NCBI GenBank assembly: GCA_046153015.1
Contig: JBJXGF010000259.1
Coordinates: 1-6,094, forward strand
From: JBJXGF01 sp046153015
GTDB taxonomy: Bacteria; Actinomycetota; Acidimicrobiia; Acidimicrobiales; CAIXPF01
Reading direction: 5' to 3'
DNA length: 6,094 nucleotides
Position numbers and translations under genes: made by a program. This document shows, one piece after another, positions 6,001 through 6,094 of this stretch (position 1 is its first letter; each line of letters starts with the position of its first letter). A model generated the notes under the pieces. That model made no database searches, was not told where the DNA came from, and saw only the letters and a program-made list of their open reading frames with translations.

Positions 6001-6063
6001 TCAGGAATTTTGGGTGGGTGGGGCGCGTTCTGTCAGGTACGCCCTGATAGAAGGAGTTCCTGA
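6001..6063 (+). promoter_or_regulatory. Ribosome binding site inside nested inverted repeats
   Basis: TCAGGAA (6001-6007) is the exact inverse of TTCCTGA (6057-6063), and between them TCAGG (6033-6037) pairs with CCTGA (6043-6047) around a 5-base loop. The outer right arm occupies the space between the Shine-Dalgarno AAGGAG (6051-6056) and the start codon, sharing the A of ATG 6063. In mRNA the outer stem could hide the initiation region. That would be a way to limit translation, but it is inferred from pairing only. Confidence 0.4.
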
Positions 6064-6094
6064 TGGCCCGTGCTGGACGTCGTACTGTCGAGAT
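6063..6094 (+). CDS. Start of an unidentified gene, truncated by the window edge
   Basis: ATG 6063 follows AAGGAG at an ideal 6-base spacing and opens MARAGRRTVE before the window ends. The product cannot be identified from ten residues. The basic N-terminus, the switch to AT-richer sequence just upstream (about 5985-6010) and the neighbouring IS-rich DNA make another transposase possible, but nothing seen here proves it. Confidence 0.55.
   Translation, partial: MARAGRRTVE

Noticed and set aside
1..6094. CRISPR array, tRNA/rRNA genes, toxin-antitoxin or defence operon
   Set aside because: I saw no regularly spaced repeats, no cloverleaf-like segments and no paired small genes with recognisable toxin or defence motifs on either strand.

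Overview
This is a GC-rich bacterial window whose codon use (G or C at most third positions), transposase types and secreted-protein style all fit an actinobacterium. The sequence does not support a lower rank. It has two halves: a pile-up of three insertion sequences (about 1-3689), and a short stretch of ordinary minus-strand genes (3885-5797). A third, plus-strand gene starts at the right edge.

IS pile-up. Positions 1-1523 are an apparently complete IS256-family element with long imperfect terminal inverted repeats and one intact DDE transposase gene on the plus strand. It lies inside an IS630-family transposase gene on the minus strand. The IS630 frame reads cleanly from its start at 2426 down to 1524 and is cut exactly at the IS256 end, just before the region that carries the third catalytic acidic residue. 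The rest of that gene should lie to the left of the window. Upstream of the IS630 gene, and directly abutting that element's presumed outer end (TA at 2494-2495), sits a decayed IS110-family element (about 2496-3689). It has an untranslated leader that is a candidate bridge-RNA region and a transposase broken by at least four single-base indels. The C-terminal domain is missing, and short inverted G5TGT/ACAC5 ends remain.

Chromosomal or accessory genes. After about 200 bases with no gene, a 535-residue minus-strand protein (3885-5492) carries a lamin-tail-like domain near its C-terminus and an N-terminal half I cannot assign. A strong hairpin terminator (5525-5552) separates it from an upstream 78-residue secreted protein (5561-5797) with a signal peptide and two cysteines in a small C-Y-x-G-x-x-Y-S-x-G-A type domain. 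Upstream of that gene is a 9-bp-arm inverted repeat (5862-5895) that could be an operator. At the right edge a plus-strand gene begins at 6063 with a good Shine-Dalgarno sequence inside a set of nested inverted repeats; only ten codons are visible.

I found no rRNA, tRNA, CRISPR array or recognisable defence operon. The most interesting items are the IS-in-IS nesting with a precise breakpoint, the IS110 leader sharing a 9-mer with its own right end, and the unassigned lamin-tail-like protein.
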